Source: Bradyrhizobium barranii subsp. barranii
GTDB taxonomy: Bacteria > Pseudomonadota > Alphaproteobacteria > Rhizobiales > Xanthobacteraceae
Direction: 5' to 3'
NCBI RefSeq assembly: GCF_017565645.3
Contig: NZ_CP086136.1
Location: 4,633,501 to 4,697,500 of the forward strand
Length of the DNA: 64,000 bases
The notes under the pieces were generated by a model. The model did not search any database and had not been told where the DNA came from. It saw only the letters and a list, made by a program, of their open reading frames with translations. Within the stretch, counting starts at the first letter, position 1; each line of letters opens with the position of its first letter. The translations under genes and the position numbers were made by a program. Below are positions 42,131 to 51,297 of this stretch, piece after piece.

Positions 42131-42159
42131 AATCCTATAAAATGCAGGTCGATAGGATT
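42131..42159. promoter_or_regulatory. Inverted repeat AATCCTAT-N13-ATAGGATT, candidate LysR site
   Basis: Perfect 8-base arms at 42131-42138 and 42152-42159. The site lies 35 bases before the divergent LysR gene start and 39 bases before mmsA. Such dyads with a 13-base spacer between T and A positions fit LysR-type regulators. The GTTCACG/TCAGGAG region before mmsA holds the ribosome-binding site. Confidence 0.5.
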
Positions 42160-42197
42160 TGTCAAAGCGTTCACGCTCGACCTCAGGAGATCATTCC

Positions 42198-43694
42198 ATG
42201 CGTTCAATCGGACATTTCATCGGTGGCAAGGAGGTCAAGGGCACCTCAGGCCGGACGGCGGACGTATTCGAGCCGATGACCGGTGACGTCCAGGCCAAGG
42301 TGGCGCTGGCGTCCAAGGCCGAGGTCCGCGCTGCCGTGGAGAACGCCCGTGCCGCCCAGCCGAAATGGGCCGCGACCAACCCGCAGCGCCGGGCCCGCGT
42401 CATGATGAAGTTCGTGGAACTGGTGCAGCGCGACTACGACAAGCTCGCCGAGCTGCTCGCGCGTGAGCATGGCAAGACCGTGCCGGACGCCAAGGGCGAC
42501 ATTCACCGCGGCCTCGAAGTCGCGGAGTTCGCCTGCGGCATCCCGCATCTGATGAAGGGTGAATACACCGAAGGCGCCGGGCCCGGCATCGACATCTATT
42601 CCATGCGCCAGCCGCTCGGCGTGGTCGCCGGTATCACGCCGTTCAACTTCCCGGCGATGATCCCGATGTGGAAGTTCGCCCCCGCCATCGCCTGCGGCAA
42701 TGCCTTCATCCTGAAGCCGTCCGAGCGCGATCCCGGCGTGCCGATGATGCTCGCCGAACTCATGATCGAGGCGGGCCTGCCGGCCGGCATCCTCAACGTC
42801 GTCAACGGCGACAAGGAAGCGGTCGACGCCATCCTGGACGATCCCGACGTCAAGGCCATCGGCTTCGTTGGTTCCACGCCGATCGCGCAATACATCTACG
42901 AGCGCGCAGCCCAGACCGGCAAGCGCTGCCAGTGTTTTGGCGGCGCCAAGAACCACGCCATCATCATGCCCGACGCGGACATGGACCAGGCAGTCGACGC
43001 GCTGATCGGCGCCGGCTACGGCTCCGCCGGCGAGCGTTGCATGGCCGTCTCCGTCGCCGTTCCCGTCGGCAAGTCCACCGCCGACCGGCTGATGGAAAAG
43101 CTGATCCCGCGCGTCGAGTCGCTCAAGATCGGCACCTCGATCGATCCGTCCGCCGACTACGGTCCGCTGGTCACGCGCGAGGCGGTCGAGAAGGTCAAGA
43201 GCTACATCGACATCGGCATCAAGGAAGGCGCGACCCTCGCCGTCGACGGCCGCGGCTTCAAGATGCAGGGCTACGAGAAGGGCTTCTATCTCGGCGGTTC
43301 GCTGTTCGACAACGTCACCAAGGACATGCGGATCTACAAGGAAGAGATCTTTGGGCCCGTGCTCTCGGTCGTGCGCGCGCACGACTACAAGGAAGCGCTG
43401 GCGCTGCCGTCGGATCATGACTACGGCAACGGCGTCGCCATTTTCACCCGCGACGGCGATGCCGCGCGCGACTTCGCGGCCAAGGTCAATGTCGGCATGG
43501 TCGGCGTCAACGTGCCGATCCCGGTGCCGATCGCCTATTACACTTTCGGCGGCTGGAAGAAGTCGGGCTTCGGCGATCTCAACCAGCACGGCCCGGACTC
43601 GGTGCGCTTCTACACCAAGACCAAGACGGTGACTTCGCGCTGGCCGTCCGGCGTCAAGGAAGGTGCGGAGTTCTCGATCCCGCTGATGAAGTAA
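42198..43694 (+). CDS. mmsA: CoA-acylating methylmalonate-semialdehyde dehydrogenase
   Basis: 498 residues. It oxidises methylmalonate semialdehyde (and malonate semialdehyde) to propionyl-CoA (acetyl-CoA) with NAD and CoA, the last step of valine degradation. The catalytic Cys lies in GYGSAGERCMAVSVAVPVG. The NAD-binding AGITPFNFPAMIPMWKFAPA and CQCFGGAKNHAIIMPDADM segments are typical of MmsA. ATG 42198 is preceded by CAGGAG. It is the first of four valine-pathway genes (42198-46848). Confidence 0.93.
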   Translation: MRSIGHFIGGKEVKGTSGRTADVFEPMTGDVQAKVALASKAEVRAAVENARAAQPKWAATNPQRRARVMMKFVELVQRDYDKLAELLAREHGKTVPDAKGDIHRGLEVAEFACGIPHLMKGEYTEGAGPGIDIYSMRQPLGVVAGITPFNFPAMIPMWKFAPAIACGNAFILKPSERDPGVPMMLAELMIEAGLPAGILNVVNGDKEAVDAILDDPDVKAIGFVGSTPIAQYIYERAAQTGKRCQCFGGAKNHAIIMPDADMDQAVDALIGAGYGSAGERCMAVSVAVPVGKSTADRLMEKLIPRVESLKIGTSIDPSADYGPLVTREAVEKVKSYIDIGIKEGATLAVDGRGFKMQGYEKGFYLGGSLFDNVTKDMRIYKEEIFGPVLSVVRAHDYKEALALPSDHDYGNGVAIFTRDGDAARDFAAKVNVGMVGVNVPIPVPIAYYTFGGWKKSGFGDLNQHGPDSVRFYTKTKTVTSRWPSGVKEGAEFSIPLMK

Positions 43695-43717
43695 CCCTCT
43701 CAAGAGCGAGGCCGGGG

Positions 43718-44863
43718 ATGCAGTTCGCTCTGAACGAGGATCAGGTCGCGGTTCGCGACATGGCGTTGGCGTTTGCGGCCGAGAAGATCGCGCCGCACGC
43801 GTTGCGCTGGGACGAGGAAAAGCATTTCCCCGTCGACGTGATGCGCGAGGCGGCGACCCTCGGCATGGGCGGCATCTACATCCGCGAGGATGTCGGTGGT
43901 TCCGCGATGACGCGGTTCGACGCGGCGCTGATCTTCGAGGCGCTGGCGACGGGCTGTCCGACCACCTCGGCCTTCATCTCCATCCACAACATGGCGTCCT
44001 GGATGATCGATGCCTTCGGCAGCGACACCCAGCGCCACAAATGGCTGCCAAAACTCTGCTCGATGGAGCTGATTGCGAGCTACTGCCTGACCGAGCCGGG
44101 TGCCGGCTCGGACGCCGCGGCGCTGCGCACGCGCGCGGTGCGCGACGGCGATCATTACGTCCTCAACGGCCAGAAGCAGTTCATCTCCGGCGCCGGCGGC
44201 ACGGATCTCCTTGTCGCCATGGTCCGAACTGGCGGTGACGGCCCCGGCGGCATCTCGACCGTCGTGATCGACGGCAACACGCCCGGCGTCTCCTACGGCG
44301 CCAATGAGCGCAAGATGGGCTGGAATGCGCAGCCGACCCGCGCCGTGATGTTCGAGAACGCCCGCGTGCCAGTTGCCAACCGGCTGGGCGAGGAGGGCAT
44401 CGGCTTCAAGATCGCGATGGCCGGCCTCGATGGCGGCCGCCTCAACATCACCGCATGCTCGCTCGGCGGCGCGCAGACCGCGCTCGACAAGGCGCGCACC
44501 TACATGAAGGAGCGCAAGGCCTTTGGAAAACGTCTCGACGAATTCCAGGCATTGCAATTCCGGCTCGCCGACATGGCGATCGAGCTCGAGGCCGCGCGCA
44601 CCTTCCTGTGGCGCGCCGCCGCCGCGCTCGACCGTAAGGACCCCGATGCCACCATGCTCTGCGCCATGGCAAAACGCTTCGGCACCGATGTCGGCTTCGA
44701 GGTGGCCAACCAAGCGCTCCAGCTCCATGGCGGCTACGGCTATCTCAGCGAATACGGCATCGAGAAGATCGTGCGCGATCTGCGCGTGCACCAGATCCTC
44801 GAAGGCACCAATGAAATCATGCGGCTCATCGTGGCGCGCAAACTGATCGAGGGCGCGCGATGA
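43718..44863 (+). CDS. Acyl-CoA dehydrogenase, probably isobutyryl-CoA dehydrogenase
   Basis: 381 residues, acyl-CoA dehydrogenase fold. CLTEPGAGSDAAALRTRA is the FAD-binding signature and LQLHGGYGYLSEYGIEKIVR with ILEGTNEIMRLIVARKLI is the C-terminal signature, including the catalytic Glu. It would oxidise isobutyryl-CoA to methacrylyl-CoA with FAD and electron-transfer flavoprotein. That substrate is inferred from the neighbours. The next gene starts within its last codons (ATGA overlap at 44860), so the two are translationally coupled. Confidence 0.9.
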   Translation: MQFALNEDQVAVRDMALAFAAEKIAPHALRWDEEKHFPVDVMREAATLGMGGIYIREDVGGSAMTRFDAALIFEALATGCPTTSAFISIHNMASWMIDAFGSDTQRHKWLPKLCSMELIASYCLTEPGAGSDAAALRTRAVRDGDHYVLNGQKQFISGAGGTDLLVAMVRTGGDGPGGISTVVIDGNTPGVSYGANERKMGWNAQPTRAVMFENARVPVANRLGEEGIGFKIAMAGLDGGRLNITACSLGGAQTALDKARTYMKERKAFGKRLDEFQALQFRLADMAIELEAARTFLWRAAAALDRKDPDATMLCAMAKRFGTDVGFEVANQALQLHGGYGYLSEYGIEKIVRDLRVHQILEGTNEIMRLIVARKLIEGAR

Positions 44864-45927
44864 GATCAGTGGAGGAGGGTGATCTGGTCGCCCGGGTCGA
44901 GGGCGCGGCCGGCGTGATCCGGCTCAACCGCCCCAAGGCCATCAACGCCGTGACGCTGGAGATGTTTCGCGACATCGAAAAGGCGCTCGACCGCTTTGAG
45001 GCTGATCCGGCTGTTGCCGTGATCCTGCTGGAGGGGGCCGGCGAGCGCGGCCTGTGCGCCGGCGGCGACATCCGCACGCTCTGGGAAAGCTCGAAGGTCA
45101 ACGGTGACCTCGGCAAGATCCTGTGGCGCGAGGAATACATCCTCAACGCCCGGATCAAGAAGTTTCCGAAACCGTATGTCGCGTTCATGGACGGCATCGT
45201 GATGGGCGGCGGCGTCGGGCTCTCCGCCCATGCCAGCCACCGCGTCGTCACCGACCGCACCAGGCTCGCCATGCCCGAGGTCGGGCTCGGCTTCTTCCCC
45301 GATGTCGGCGGCACCTTTCTGTTGTCGCGCTCGCCGGGCGAGATCGGCACGTATTTCGGGCTGACCGGCCAGACCATGAACGGGCCCGATGCGATCCACG
45401 CGAGGTTCGCCGATGCCGTGGTGCCGGCCGCCAAATGGCCGGAGCTGCGCAACGCGCTGACGAAGGTTGGTCAGGGGGCGACTGCGGCCGACGTGAGCAA
45501 GCTCATCAACGGTTTTGCGACCGGTGAGACCGCGGGGCCGGTCGCCGCGAAAGAGCCTGTTATCGACGCGCTGTTCGGCTTCGACCGCATGGAGGACATC
45601 GTCGCTGCGCTCAGGCGCGATGGCTCCGAGTTCGCGCTGGCGACGTTGAAGACACTCAACGAGAAATCGCCGCGCGGCATGGTGGTGACGTTGAAGCTGC
45701 TGCGGCTCGCGCGCACCGCATCGAGCCTGGAAGAGTGCCTGGTGCGCGAATATCGCGCTGCGCTGGAGGTCTTCCGCAGCGACGATTTCCGCGAAGGCGT
45801 GCGCGCGGCCGTGATCGACAAGGACCGCAATCCGACCTGGTCGCCGCCGCGCATCGAGGACGTGACGCCGGCGATGATTGCGCCGTATTTCGCCGAGATC
45901 GGCGCCGACGAACTGAAGTTCAACTAA
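44860..45927 (+). CDS. 3-hydroxyisobutyryl-CoA hydrolase (crotonase family)
   Basis: 355 residues, crotonase superfamily with the HIBCH features: ERGLCAGGDIRTLWESSK, then VMGGGVGLSAHASHRVVTD and MPEVGLGFFPDVGGTFLLS. The enzyme releases CoA from 3-hydroxyisobutyryl-CoA in valine degradation. The position between an acyl-CoA dehydrogenase and a 3-hydroxyisobutyrate dehydrogenase supports the assignment over a simple hydratase. No separate methacrylyl-CoA hydratase is seen in the cluster. Confidence 0.9.
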   Translation: MRSVEEGDLVARVEGAAGVIRLNRPKAINAVTLEMFRDIEKALDRFEADPAVAVILLEGAGERGLCAGGDIRTLWESSKVNGDLGKILWREEYILNARIKKFPKPYVAFMDGIVMGGGVGLSAHASHRVVTDRTRLAMPEVGLGFFPDVGGTFLLSRSPGEIGTYFGLTGQTMNGPDAIHARFADAVVPAAKWPELRNALTKVGQGATAADVSKLINGFATGETAGPVAAKEPVIDALFGFDRMEDIVAALRRDGSEFALATLKTLNEKSPRGMVVTLKLLRLARTASSLEECLVREYRAALEVFRSDDFREGVRAAVIDKDRNPTWSPPRIEDVTPAMIAPYFAEIGADELKFN

Positions 45928-45957
45928 TCAACGAAACGTCTAGCGGAGGATATCGAT

Positions 45958-46848
45958 ATGGCCACGATCGCATTCATCGGTCTCGGCAACATGGGCGGCC
46001 CGATGGCGGCCAATCTGGTCAAGGCCGGCCACAAGGTGACGGCGTTCGATCTCGTCGAAGCCTCCCGCAATCAGGCCAAGGCCGATGGCGCCGGCATCGC
46101 CGATAGCGCTGCGGGTGCGGTGAAGGGAGCCGATGTCGTCGTCACCATGCTGCCGGCGGGCAAGCACGTGCTCGGCGTCTGGAGCGAGGTTGTTCCGGCG
46201 ATGGCCAAGGGCGCGCTGATCATCGACAGCTCCACCATCGACGTCGAGAGCGCGCGTCAGGCGCATGCGCTGGCGGCCAAGCATTGCGTGCTCTCGGTCG
46301 ACGCGCCGGTATCCGGCGGCACGGGTGGTGCCAAGGGCGCGACGCTCACCTTCATGTGCGGCGGCGAGGAGGGCGCGTTTGCTGCGGCAAAGCCTGTGCT
46401 GGAGAAGATGGGCAAGAAGATCGTCCATTGCGGCGGCGCCGGCGCCGGGCAAGCGGCAAAGATCTGCAACAACATGATCCTCGGCATCTCCATGATCGCG
46501 GTGAGCGAGGCCTTTGCGCTCGGTGAGAAGCTCGGGCTCTCGCATCAGGCGCTGTTCGACGTCGCCTCGACCTCGTCGGGCCAGTGCTGGTCGCTGACGA
46601 CCTATTGCCCGGTGCCGGGCCCGGTGCCGACCTCGCCGGCCAACAACGATTACAAGCCGGGCTTTGCCTCGGCGCTGATGGTGAAGGATCTGACGCTGGC
46701 GCAGGACGCCGCCAAGGCCGCGGGAGCGGCCACGCCGCTCGGCAAGCATGCGCAGGAGATCTATCAGTCCTTCGATGCCGCCGGGCAGGGCGGGGTGGAT
46801 TTTTCCGGAATTATCAAGCACGTTAGGGGGCTAGCCGGGAAAGCCTAA
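45958..46848 (+). CDS. mmsB: 3-hydroxyisobutyrate dehydrogenase
   Basis: 296 residues. GLGNMGGPMAANLVKAGH is the NAD-binding turn, DAPVSGGTGGAKGATLTF is the substrate segment and GAGQAAKICNNMILGISMI contains the catalytic Lys. It oxidises 3-hydroxyisobutyrate to methylmalonate semialdehyde, the substrate of MmsA. ATG 45958 follows AGCGGAGGATATCGAT. Its TAATG overlaps the next gene's start, so coupling with the acyl-CoA synthetase is likely. Confidence 0.93.
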   Translation: MATIAFIGLGNMGGPMAANLVKAGHKVTAFDLVEASRNQAKADGAGIADSAAGAVKGADVVVTMLPAGKHVLGVWSEVVPAMAKGALIIDSSTIDVESARQAHALAAKHCVLSVDAPVSGGTGGAKGATLTFMCGGEEGAFAAAKPVLEKMGKKIVHCGGAGAGQAAKICNNMILGISMIAVSEAFALGEKLGLSHQALFDVASTSSGQCWSLTTYCPVPGPVPTSPANNDYKPGFASALMVKDLTLAQDAAKAAGAATPLGKHAQEIYQSFDAAGQGGVDFSGIIKHVRGLAGKA

Positions 46849-48563
46849 TGACGACATTTCAGGACGCGCGCGCGTTTCTGCTAAAACACCGCACGGATTA
46901 CGAGACAGCGGTCAAAGACTTCCGCTGGCCCGATCCAGTTCCCTTCAATTGGGCGCTCGACTGGTTCGACGAGCTCGCGAAGGATGCGGACACCAAGGAC
47001 CGTCCCGCGCTCTGGATCGTCGATGCCGCACAGGACAAGCAAACCAAGCTGTCTTTCGCGGCGCTCTCGCAGCGCTCCAACCAGGTTGCCAACTTCCTGC
47101 GCGCGCAGGGTCTGAAGCGCGGCGACCACCTGCTGCTGCTGCTCGGCAATGTGGTGCCGTTGTGGGAGACGATGCTGGCGGCGATGAAGCTCGGCGTCGT
47201 CGTGATTCCCGCCACCACGCTGCTCACCGCGGATGAGCTGCGCGATCGACTCGATCGCGGCAAGGCGAAGGCGGTGGTGGCAGCGCAAGACCAGGTCGCG
47301 AAATTCGCAAGCCTTGGTGCCGAGAATGTTGTCCGCATCGTCGTCGGTGCGGCCTCCGATGACTGGCTTGCCTATGACGAGGCAGCGGAGGCTTCGGAGA
47401 GCTTTACGGCTGAGGGTCCGACCAATGCCGACGACCCGATGCTGCTCTATTTCACCTCGGGCACCACGGCGAAACCAAAGCTGGTGCTGCACAGCCAGCG
47501 CAGTTATCCCGTCGGCCATCTCTCGACCATGTACTGGATCGGGCTGAAGCCGGGCGACGTCCACCTCAACATCTCGTCGCCCGGCTGGGCCAAGCACGCC
47601 TGGAGCTGCTTCTTCGCGCCGTGGAATGCGGGTGCGACCGTGTTCGTGGTCAACCAGCCGCGCTTCGATGCCAAGGGTCTGCTTGCCACCATCGGCCGCT
47701 GCGGCGTCACCACGCTGTGCGCGCCGCCGACGGTGTGGCGGCTGTTCATCCAGGAGAACCTTGCGGCGTTCAAGGTGAGCTTGCGCGAGGTCTGCGGCGC
47801 CGGCGAGCCGCTCAATCCGGAAGTGATCGACCAGGTGCAGGCCGCCTGGGGTCTCACCATCCGCGACGGCTACGGCCAGACCGAGACCACCGCGCTGGCC
47901 GGCAACTCGCCGGGCCAAAAGATCAAGGTCGGCTCGATGGGCCGGCCGCTGCCGGGCTATCGCGTGCAGGTCAGCGACGCCGACGGCAACCCGGCGAAGG
48001 AAGGCGAGGTGGCCCTGGTGCTCGGCGCTGACCGTCCGGCCGGCCTGATGCAGGGCTATCAGGGCGACGACGGCAAGCTCTCGGGCGCGGAAGGCGCGCT
48101 CTACCGCAGCGGTGACGTCGTGTTCGCGGACGAGGATGGCTATCTCACCTTCGTTGGCCGTTCCGACGACGTGTTCAAATCCTCCGATTACCGCATCAGC
48201 CCGTTCGAGCTCGAGAGCGTGCTGCTCGAGCATGAGCTCGTCGCAGAAGCTGCGGTGGTGCCGAGCCCGGACCCGATCCGGCTCGCGATCCCCAAGGCCT
48301 TTGTGCTGCTGACATCAGGTGCGGAGCGCTCGCCCGAGACCGCGCTCTCGATCTTCAGGCATCTGCACACGCGCCTTGCACCGTTCAAGCGCATCCGCCG
48401 CCTTGAAATCGTCACCGAGCTGCCGAAGACGATCTCGGGCAAGATCCGCCGCGTGCAGCTCAGACGGCTGGAGCGCGACGACGACCGCAACGATCCCCTG
48501 CGCGGTCGCGAATTCCGGGAAGAGGATTTTCCGGAGCTGCCGAAAACACGGAGTGAGACCTAA
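46848..48563 (+). CDS. AMP-binding acyl-CoA synthetase
   Basis: 571 residues of the ANL superfamily. The P-loop-like LLYFTSGTTAKPKLVLHSQR, the GYGQTETTA motif with the adenylate contact Glu, and FKSSDYRISPFELESVLLEH are present. The C-terminal domain has TLPKTISGKIRRVQL with the catalytic Lys. It activates a carboxylic acid to the acyl-CoA. The substrate is not determinable, but its place after mmsB and before a MaoC dehydratase suggests a branched or short-chain acid. It overlaps mmsB by one base. Confidence 0.9.
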   Translation: MTTFQDARAFLLKHRTDYETAVKDFRWPDPVPFNWALDWFDELAKDADTKDRPALWIVDAAQDKQTKLSFAALSQRSNQVANFLRAQGLKRGDHLLLLLGNVVPLWETMLAAMKLGVVVIPATTLLTADELRDRLDRGKAKAVVAAQDQVAKFASLGAENVVRIVVGAASDDWLAYDEAAEASESFTAEGPTNADDPMLLYFTSGTTAKPKLVLHSQRSYPVGHLSTMYWIGLKPGDVHLNISSPGWAKHAWSCFFAPWNAGATVFVVNQPRFDAKGLLATIGRCGVTTLCAPPTVWRLFIQENLAAFKVSLREVCGAGEPLNPEVIDQVQAAWGLTIRDGYGQTETTALAGNSPGQKIKVGSMGRPLPGYRVQVSDADGNPAKEGEVALVLGADRPAGLMQGYQGDDGKLSGAEGALYRSGDVVFADEDGYLTFVGRSDDVFKSSDYRISPFELESVLLEHELVAEAAVVPSPDPIRLAIPKAFVLLTSGAERSPETALSIFRHLHTRLAPFKRIRRLEIVTELPKTISGKIRRVQLRRLERDDDRNDPLRGREFREEDFPELPKTRSET

Positions 48564-49043
48564 GTGAACGAAGTCTGGAAGAAGCCGCCGATTTCCCTCG
48601 AAGCCTATCAGGCCATGGTCGGCAAGGAGATCGGCGTGTCGTCGTGGCACCTGGTCGATCAGCCCCGCATCGACACCTATGCCGACGTGATCGAGGATCA
48701 CCAGTTCATCCATGTCGATCCGGAGCGCGCGAAGAAAGAGACCGCCTTCGGCACCACCATCGCTCACGGCTTCCTGACGATGTCGCTGCTGTCGATCATG
48801 TCCTATGAGGTGACGCCGGTGATCGCCGGCACCACGATGGGCGTCAATTACGGCTTCGACAAGCTGCGCTTCATCTCGCCGGTGCGCTCGGGCAAGCGCG
48901 TCCGCGGCCGTTTCGTGCTGGCGGAAGCCAAGCTGCGCAAGCCCAACGAGTTGCAGTCCCGCACCAACGTCACGGTGGAGATCGAGGGCGAGGACAAGCC
49001 GGCGCTGGTCGCCGACTGGCTCGGGTTGATCTATTTCGCGTAG
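48564..49043 (+). CDS. MaoC family dehydratase
   Basis: 159 residues from GTG 48564 directly after the synthetase stop. The hotdog dehydratase signature YADVIEDHQFIHVDPERAKK and GTTIAHGFLTMSLLS carry the Asp and His of the active site. It would hydrate an enoyl-CoA to an (R)-3-hydroxyacyl-CoA, or the reverse. Operon position links it to the acyl-CoA synthetase. The start has no separate ribosome-binding site, so translational coupling is likely. Confidence 0.88.
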   Translation: MNEVWKKPPISLEAYQAMVGKEIGVSSWHLVDQPRIDTYADVIEDHQFIHVDPERAKKETAFGTTIAHGFLTMSLLSIMSYEVTPVIAGTTMGVNYGFDKLRFISPVRSGKRVRGRFVLAEAKLRKPNELQSRTNVTVEIEGEDKPALVADWLGLIYFA

Positions 49044-49057
49044 GCCCAAGCCGGTAT

Positions 49058-49133
49058 GGCCGGGCTTGACCCGGCCATCCATCGCTGCTCAAAAGCCTGT
49101 CGATTTTGATAGCTGGCCGGGTCACGCCCGGCC
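49058..49133. repeat. Paired palindromic repeats of the GGCCGGG type
   Basis: Two hairpins, GGCCGGGCTTGACCCGGCC (49058-49076) and GGCCGGGTCACGCCCGGCC (49115-49133), are separated by about 38 bases. This is the common bipartite rhizobial intergenic repeat. It lies between the MaoC and SDR genes, which are on the same strand. Confidence 0.75.
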
Positions 49134-49162
49134 ATGACGCCTAACATCCAGGAAGCACACTC

Positions 49163-50080
49163 ATGGCAATCAGGTTCGACGGACGTGTGGCCATCGTCAC
49201 CGGCGCGGGTAATGGCCTCGGACGCGCCCATGCGCTGGGGCTGGCCAGCCGCGGCGCAAAAGTCGTCGTCAACGATTTCGGCGGCGCGCGTGACGGCAGC
49301 GGCGGCTCGCTGTCGCCGGCCGAAGCCGTCGTCGAGGAGATCCGCAAAGCAGGCGGCACCGCGATGGCCGACGGCGCCGACGTCTCCAATTTCGAGCAGG
49401 TCACCGCGATGGTCGAGCGCGCCACCAAGGAGTGGGGCAGCGTTGATCTGATGTGCGCCAATGCAGGCATCCTGCGCGACAAGTCGTTCGGCAAGATGGA
49501 GGCCGCCGATTTCCAGAAGGTGCTCGACGTGCATCTCGTCGGCACCTTCTATTGCTGCAAGGCGGCCTGGGCCGGCATGCGCGACCGCAATTACGGCCGC
49601 ATCGTGCTGACGACCTCGTCCTCCGGCCTCTACGGCAATTTCGGCCAGGCCAATTACGGCGCGGCCAAGTCCGGCATGGTCGGCCTGATGAACGTGCTGG
49701 CCGAGGAAGGCCGCAAGACCGACATCCGCGTCAACATCATCTCGCCGACCGCGGCGACCCGCATGACGGAAGAGCTGCTGCCGCCGCAGGCGCTGCAACT
49801 GATGAAGCCGAACGCGATCACGCCCGCTGTCGAGTACATGCTGAGCGAGGACGCACCGACCCGCACCATCATGGGCGCCGGTGCCGGCTCCTTCGCCGTG
49901 ATCAAGATTGTGGAGAGCGAAGGCATCAACCTGCCGGAATCCGAATGGACGCCGGATGCGGTCGCCGCGCATTTCGCCGAGATCAGCGACATGTCGAAGG
50001 CGAAGGCGCTGCAGGGCGCGTTCGAGCAGACGCAGAAATACGTGGCGCAGGCCGCGGCACGGGCGGGGATCAAGCTCTGA
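49163..50080 (+). CDS. Short-chain dehydrogenase, (3R)-hydroxyacyl-CoA dehydrogenase-like
   Basis: 305 residues. It has the SDR cofactor motif VTGAGNGLGRAHALGLASRG, the Asp-containing NDFGGARDGSGG loop typical of the multifunctional-enzyme (MFE-2) branch, and NYGAAKSGMVGLMNVLAEEG with the catalytic Tyr-Lys. It would oxidise a (3R)-hydroxyacyl-CoA with NAD, a partner reaction for a MaoC dehydratase. ATG 49163 follows GGAAGCACACTC. It overlaps the flavoprotein gene by 4 bases if that gene starts at CTG 50077. Confidence 0.88.
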   Translation: MAIRFDGRVAIVTGAGNGLGRAHALGLASRGAKVVVNDFGGARDGSGGSLSPAEAVVEEIRKAGGTAMADGADVSNFEQVTAMVERATKEWGSVDLMCANAGILRDKSFGKMEAADFQKVLDVHLVGTFYCCKAAWAGMRDRNYGRIVLTTSSSGLYGNFGQANYGAAKSGMVGLMNVLAEEGRKTDIRVNIISPTAATRMTEELLPPQALQLMKPNAITPAVEYMLSEDAPTRTIMGAGAGSFAVIKIVESEGINLPESEWTPDAVAAHFAEISDMSKAKALQGAFEQTQKYVAQAAARAGIKL

Positions 50081-51297
50081 CTGACGTCGCCGTCATCGGT
50101 GCCGGTCCCGCCGGGCTGATGGCGGCGGAGGTGCTGGCGCAGGGCGGCGCCCGCGTCACTGTCTACGATGCGATGCCGTCCGCGGGCCGCAAATTCCTGA
50201 TGGCTGGCCGCGGCGGGCTCAATCTCACCCACAGCGAGCCGCTGCCGCAGTTCATGACGCGCTATCGCGAGGCAGCGCCGATGCTGCAAGCGGCGATCGC
50301 GGCGTTTTCGCCGGATGCGCTCCGCGCCTGGAGCGCGGCGCTGGGCGAGCCGACTTTCGTCGGCAGCAGCGGGCGCGTGTTTCCAAAGGCGTTCAAGGCC
50401 TCGCCCTTGCTGCGCGCCTGGCTGCGACGCCTCGACGCCGCCGGTGTGCGTTTCGCGTTTCGTCATCGCTGGACCGGCTGGGACGACCAAGGACGGCTTC
50501 GGTTTCAAACAGCCGACGGCGTGCAGGCCATCGCGGCCAAGGCCACAGTCCTCGCGCTCGGCGGCGCAAGCTGGCCGCGGCTGGGCTCCGACGGCGGCTG
50601 GGCCGATATCCTTGCGTCCAAAGGCGTTGCGATCTCGAAGCTGCGGCCGGCCAATTCCGGCTTCACCGTCGCATGGTCCGACGTGTTCCGCGACCGCTTC
50701 GAGGGCCAGCCGCTCAAGGGCGTGGCGCTGACGATCGGGGCGCATACAGTCCGCGGCGAAGCCATGATCACGCGCAGCGGCATCGAAGGTGGCGCCATCT
50801 ACGCGTTGTCGGCCGAGCTGCGCGAGGCGGTGCTGGGTCTCGGGCAGGCGACGCTGACGATCGCATTGCGGCCCGACCTCGACGCTGCCTCGCTGACCAC
50901 GCGCCTGTCGGGCACGCGCGGCAAGCAATCGCTGGCGAACTTCCTGCGCAAGGCGGCGCAGCTGTCGCCGGTCGGCATCGGCCTGATGCAGGAGGCCGCC
51001 ATCGCATCCGGCCGGCCGCTGGCGTCGCTCTCGCCGGTGCAGCTTGCGAAGCTGATCAACGCCATTCCGGTTCAGCTCACGGGCGTTTCCCCGATCGAGC
51101 GCGCCATCTCGACGGCGGGCGGGGTGACCTTCGACGAGCTCGATGACCACTTCATGCTGCGAAAGCTGCCCGGCGTGTTCGCCGCCGGCGAGATGCTGGA
51201 CTGGGAGGCGCCGACCGGCGGCTATCTGTTGCAGGCGTCGTTTGCGACGGGGGCGGCGGCCGGAAGGGGCGTGTTGCGATGGCTCGCGTCGTCCTGA
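50077..51297 (+). CDS. NAD(P)/FAD-dependent oxidoreductase, HI0933-like flavoprotein
   Basis: About 406 residues. The dinucleotide-binding turn VAVIGAGPAGLMAAEVLAQG comes at the very start, followed by SAGRKFLMAGRGGLNLTHSE and the C-terminal GVFAAGEMLDWEAPTGGYLL. This matches the HI0933/TIGR03862 flavoproteins whose reaction is not well defined. The only plausible start is a CTG at 50077-50079, overlapping the previous stop codon (CTCTGACTGAC). No ATG, GTG or TTG lies close to the first strand. A sequencing error at the start is possible. Confidence 0.8.
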   Translation: MTDVAVIGAGPAGLMAAEVLAQGGARVTVYDAMPSAGRKFLMAGRGGLNLTHSEPLPQFMTRYREAAPMLQAAIAAFSPDALRAWSAALGEPTFVGSSGRVFPKAFKASPLLRAWLRRLDAAGVRFAFRHRWTGWDDQGRLRFQTADGVQAIAAKATVLALGGASWPRLGSDGGWADILASKGVAISKLRPANSGFTVAWSDVFRDRFEGQPLKGVALTIGAHTVRGEAMITRSGIEGGAIYALSAELREAVLGLGQATLTIALRPDLDAASLTTRLSGTRGKQSLANFLRKAAQLSPVGIGLMQEAAIASGRPLASLSPVQLAKLINAIPVQLTGVSPIERAISTAGGVTFDELDDHFMLRKLPGVFAAGEMLDWEAPTGGYLLQASFATGAAAGRGVLRWLASS

